A stretch of 12,960 nt of DNA from NCBI GenBank assembly GCA_026770585.1, contig MU646398.1:574837-587796 (forward strand), in the 5' to 3' direction. Position 1 is the stretch's first letter. Each line of letters begins with the position of its first letter. This stretch comes from Baffinella frigidus. Taxonomy: Eukaryota > Cryptophyceae > Cryptomonadales > Baffinellaceae. This document shows, in pieces, positions 12,811-12,960 of the stretch. The position numbers and the translations under genes are program-made. The notes beneath the pieces are model-generated. The model saw only the letters and a program-made list of their open reading frames with translations. It had not been told where the DNA came from and searched no databases.

Positions 12811-12960
12811 ACCCTGTACCCTATGCCCTATACCCTATACCCTATACCCTATACCCTACACCCTGTACCCTATACCCTATACCCTATACCCTATACCCTA
12901 TACCCTATACCCTATACCCTATACCCTATACCCTATACCCTATACCCTATACCCTATACC
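12811..12960. repeat. CCCTATA heptamer array (continues beyond window)
   Basis: Begins with accctgtaccctatgccc and becomes an almost perfect CCCTATA array from about 12828 to the window end, with one short CCCTACACCCTGTA interruption near 12855. It is a one-base variant of the CCCTAAA telomere-type unit, amplified homogeneously. Confidence 0.97.

Noticed and set aside
12811-12960. True chromosome end
   Set aside because: The array is CCCTATA rather than CCCTAAA, the window simply stops inside it, and interstitial arrays with both polarities exist elsewhere in the window.

Overview
The window looks like nuclear DNA of a eukaryote, probably a unicellular alga or other protist with plant-type (TTTAGGG/CCCTAAA) telomere repeats. 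Reasons: several kilobases of interstitial telomere-like arrays; short high-GC3 coding islands bounded by plausible GT/AG splice sites; a eukaryotic-type class I cyclic-nucleotide phosphodiesterase (PDE) remnant; CT microsatellites; many short terminal-inverted-repeat elements. There is no operon layout, no Shine-Dalgarno site and no long intact gene. The species cannot be named from the sequence.

Layout. 1-292: 3' end of an unidentified plus-strand gene. 765-873: a small inverted-repeat element (family A). 1230-2111: decayed PDE gene, with two exon-like blocks separated by a 468-bp GT...AG stretch made almost wholly of CCCTAAA variants. 2798-2832: CT microsatellite, followed by a second family A copy (2862-2957) and a nested palindrome (3038-3219). 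3361-6836: mainly TTTAGGG-type repeats (opposite polarity to the first array), with a perfect 12-copy TTGAGGG block, long-range duplications and inserted family B elements. 6829-6908: third, decayed family A copy. 6909-9350: mostly non-coding, with two candidate single exons (7824-7962, 9099-9171) and a 161-bp inverted-repeat element. 9425-9600: another CCCTAAA-type array.

9600-12540 holds partial and duplicated exon-like pieces: a module starting ME/MD present three times, a module ending in FDFAPPY present twice with largely synonymous or conservative changes, a leucine-rich-repeat-like piece, and an LVFRS[IM]Y piece present twice, one copy leading into a hydrophobic segment. A near-perfect 58-bp fold-back lies at 9752-9901. 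12505-12787 carries three copies of a 'CTCCTCTACTGCT' box separated by CT tracts. The window ends inside a CCCTATA heptamer array.

Interpretation (inference): a repeat-rich, gene-poor region where telomere-like heptamers and non-autonomous inverted-repeat elements have expanded between, and apparently inside, decaying genes. The two main points are the telomere-repeat intron that splits the PDE metal-binding motif exactly at HDL|EHPG, and a group of short inverted-repeat elements sharing a CCTAGGACC/CCTACNGTAGG-like core although their ends differ. No function beyond PDE homology can be given with confidence.
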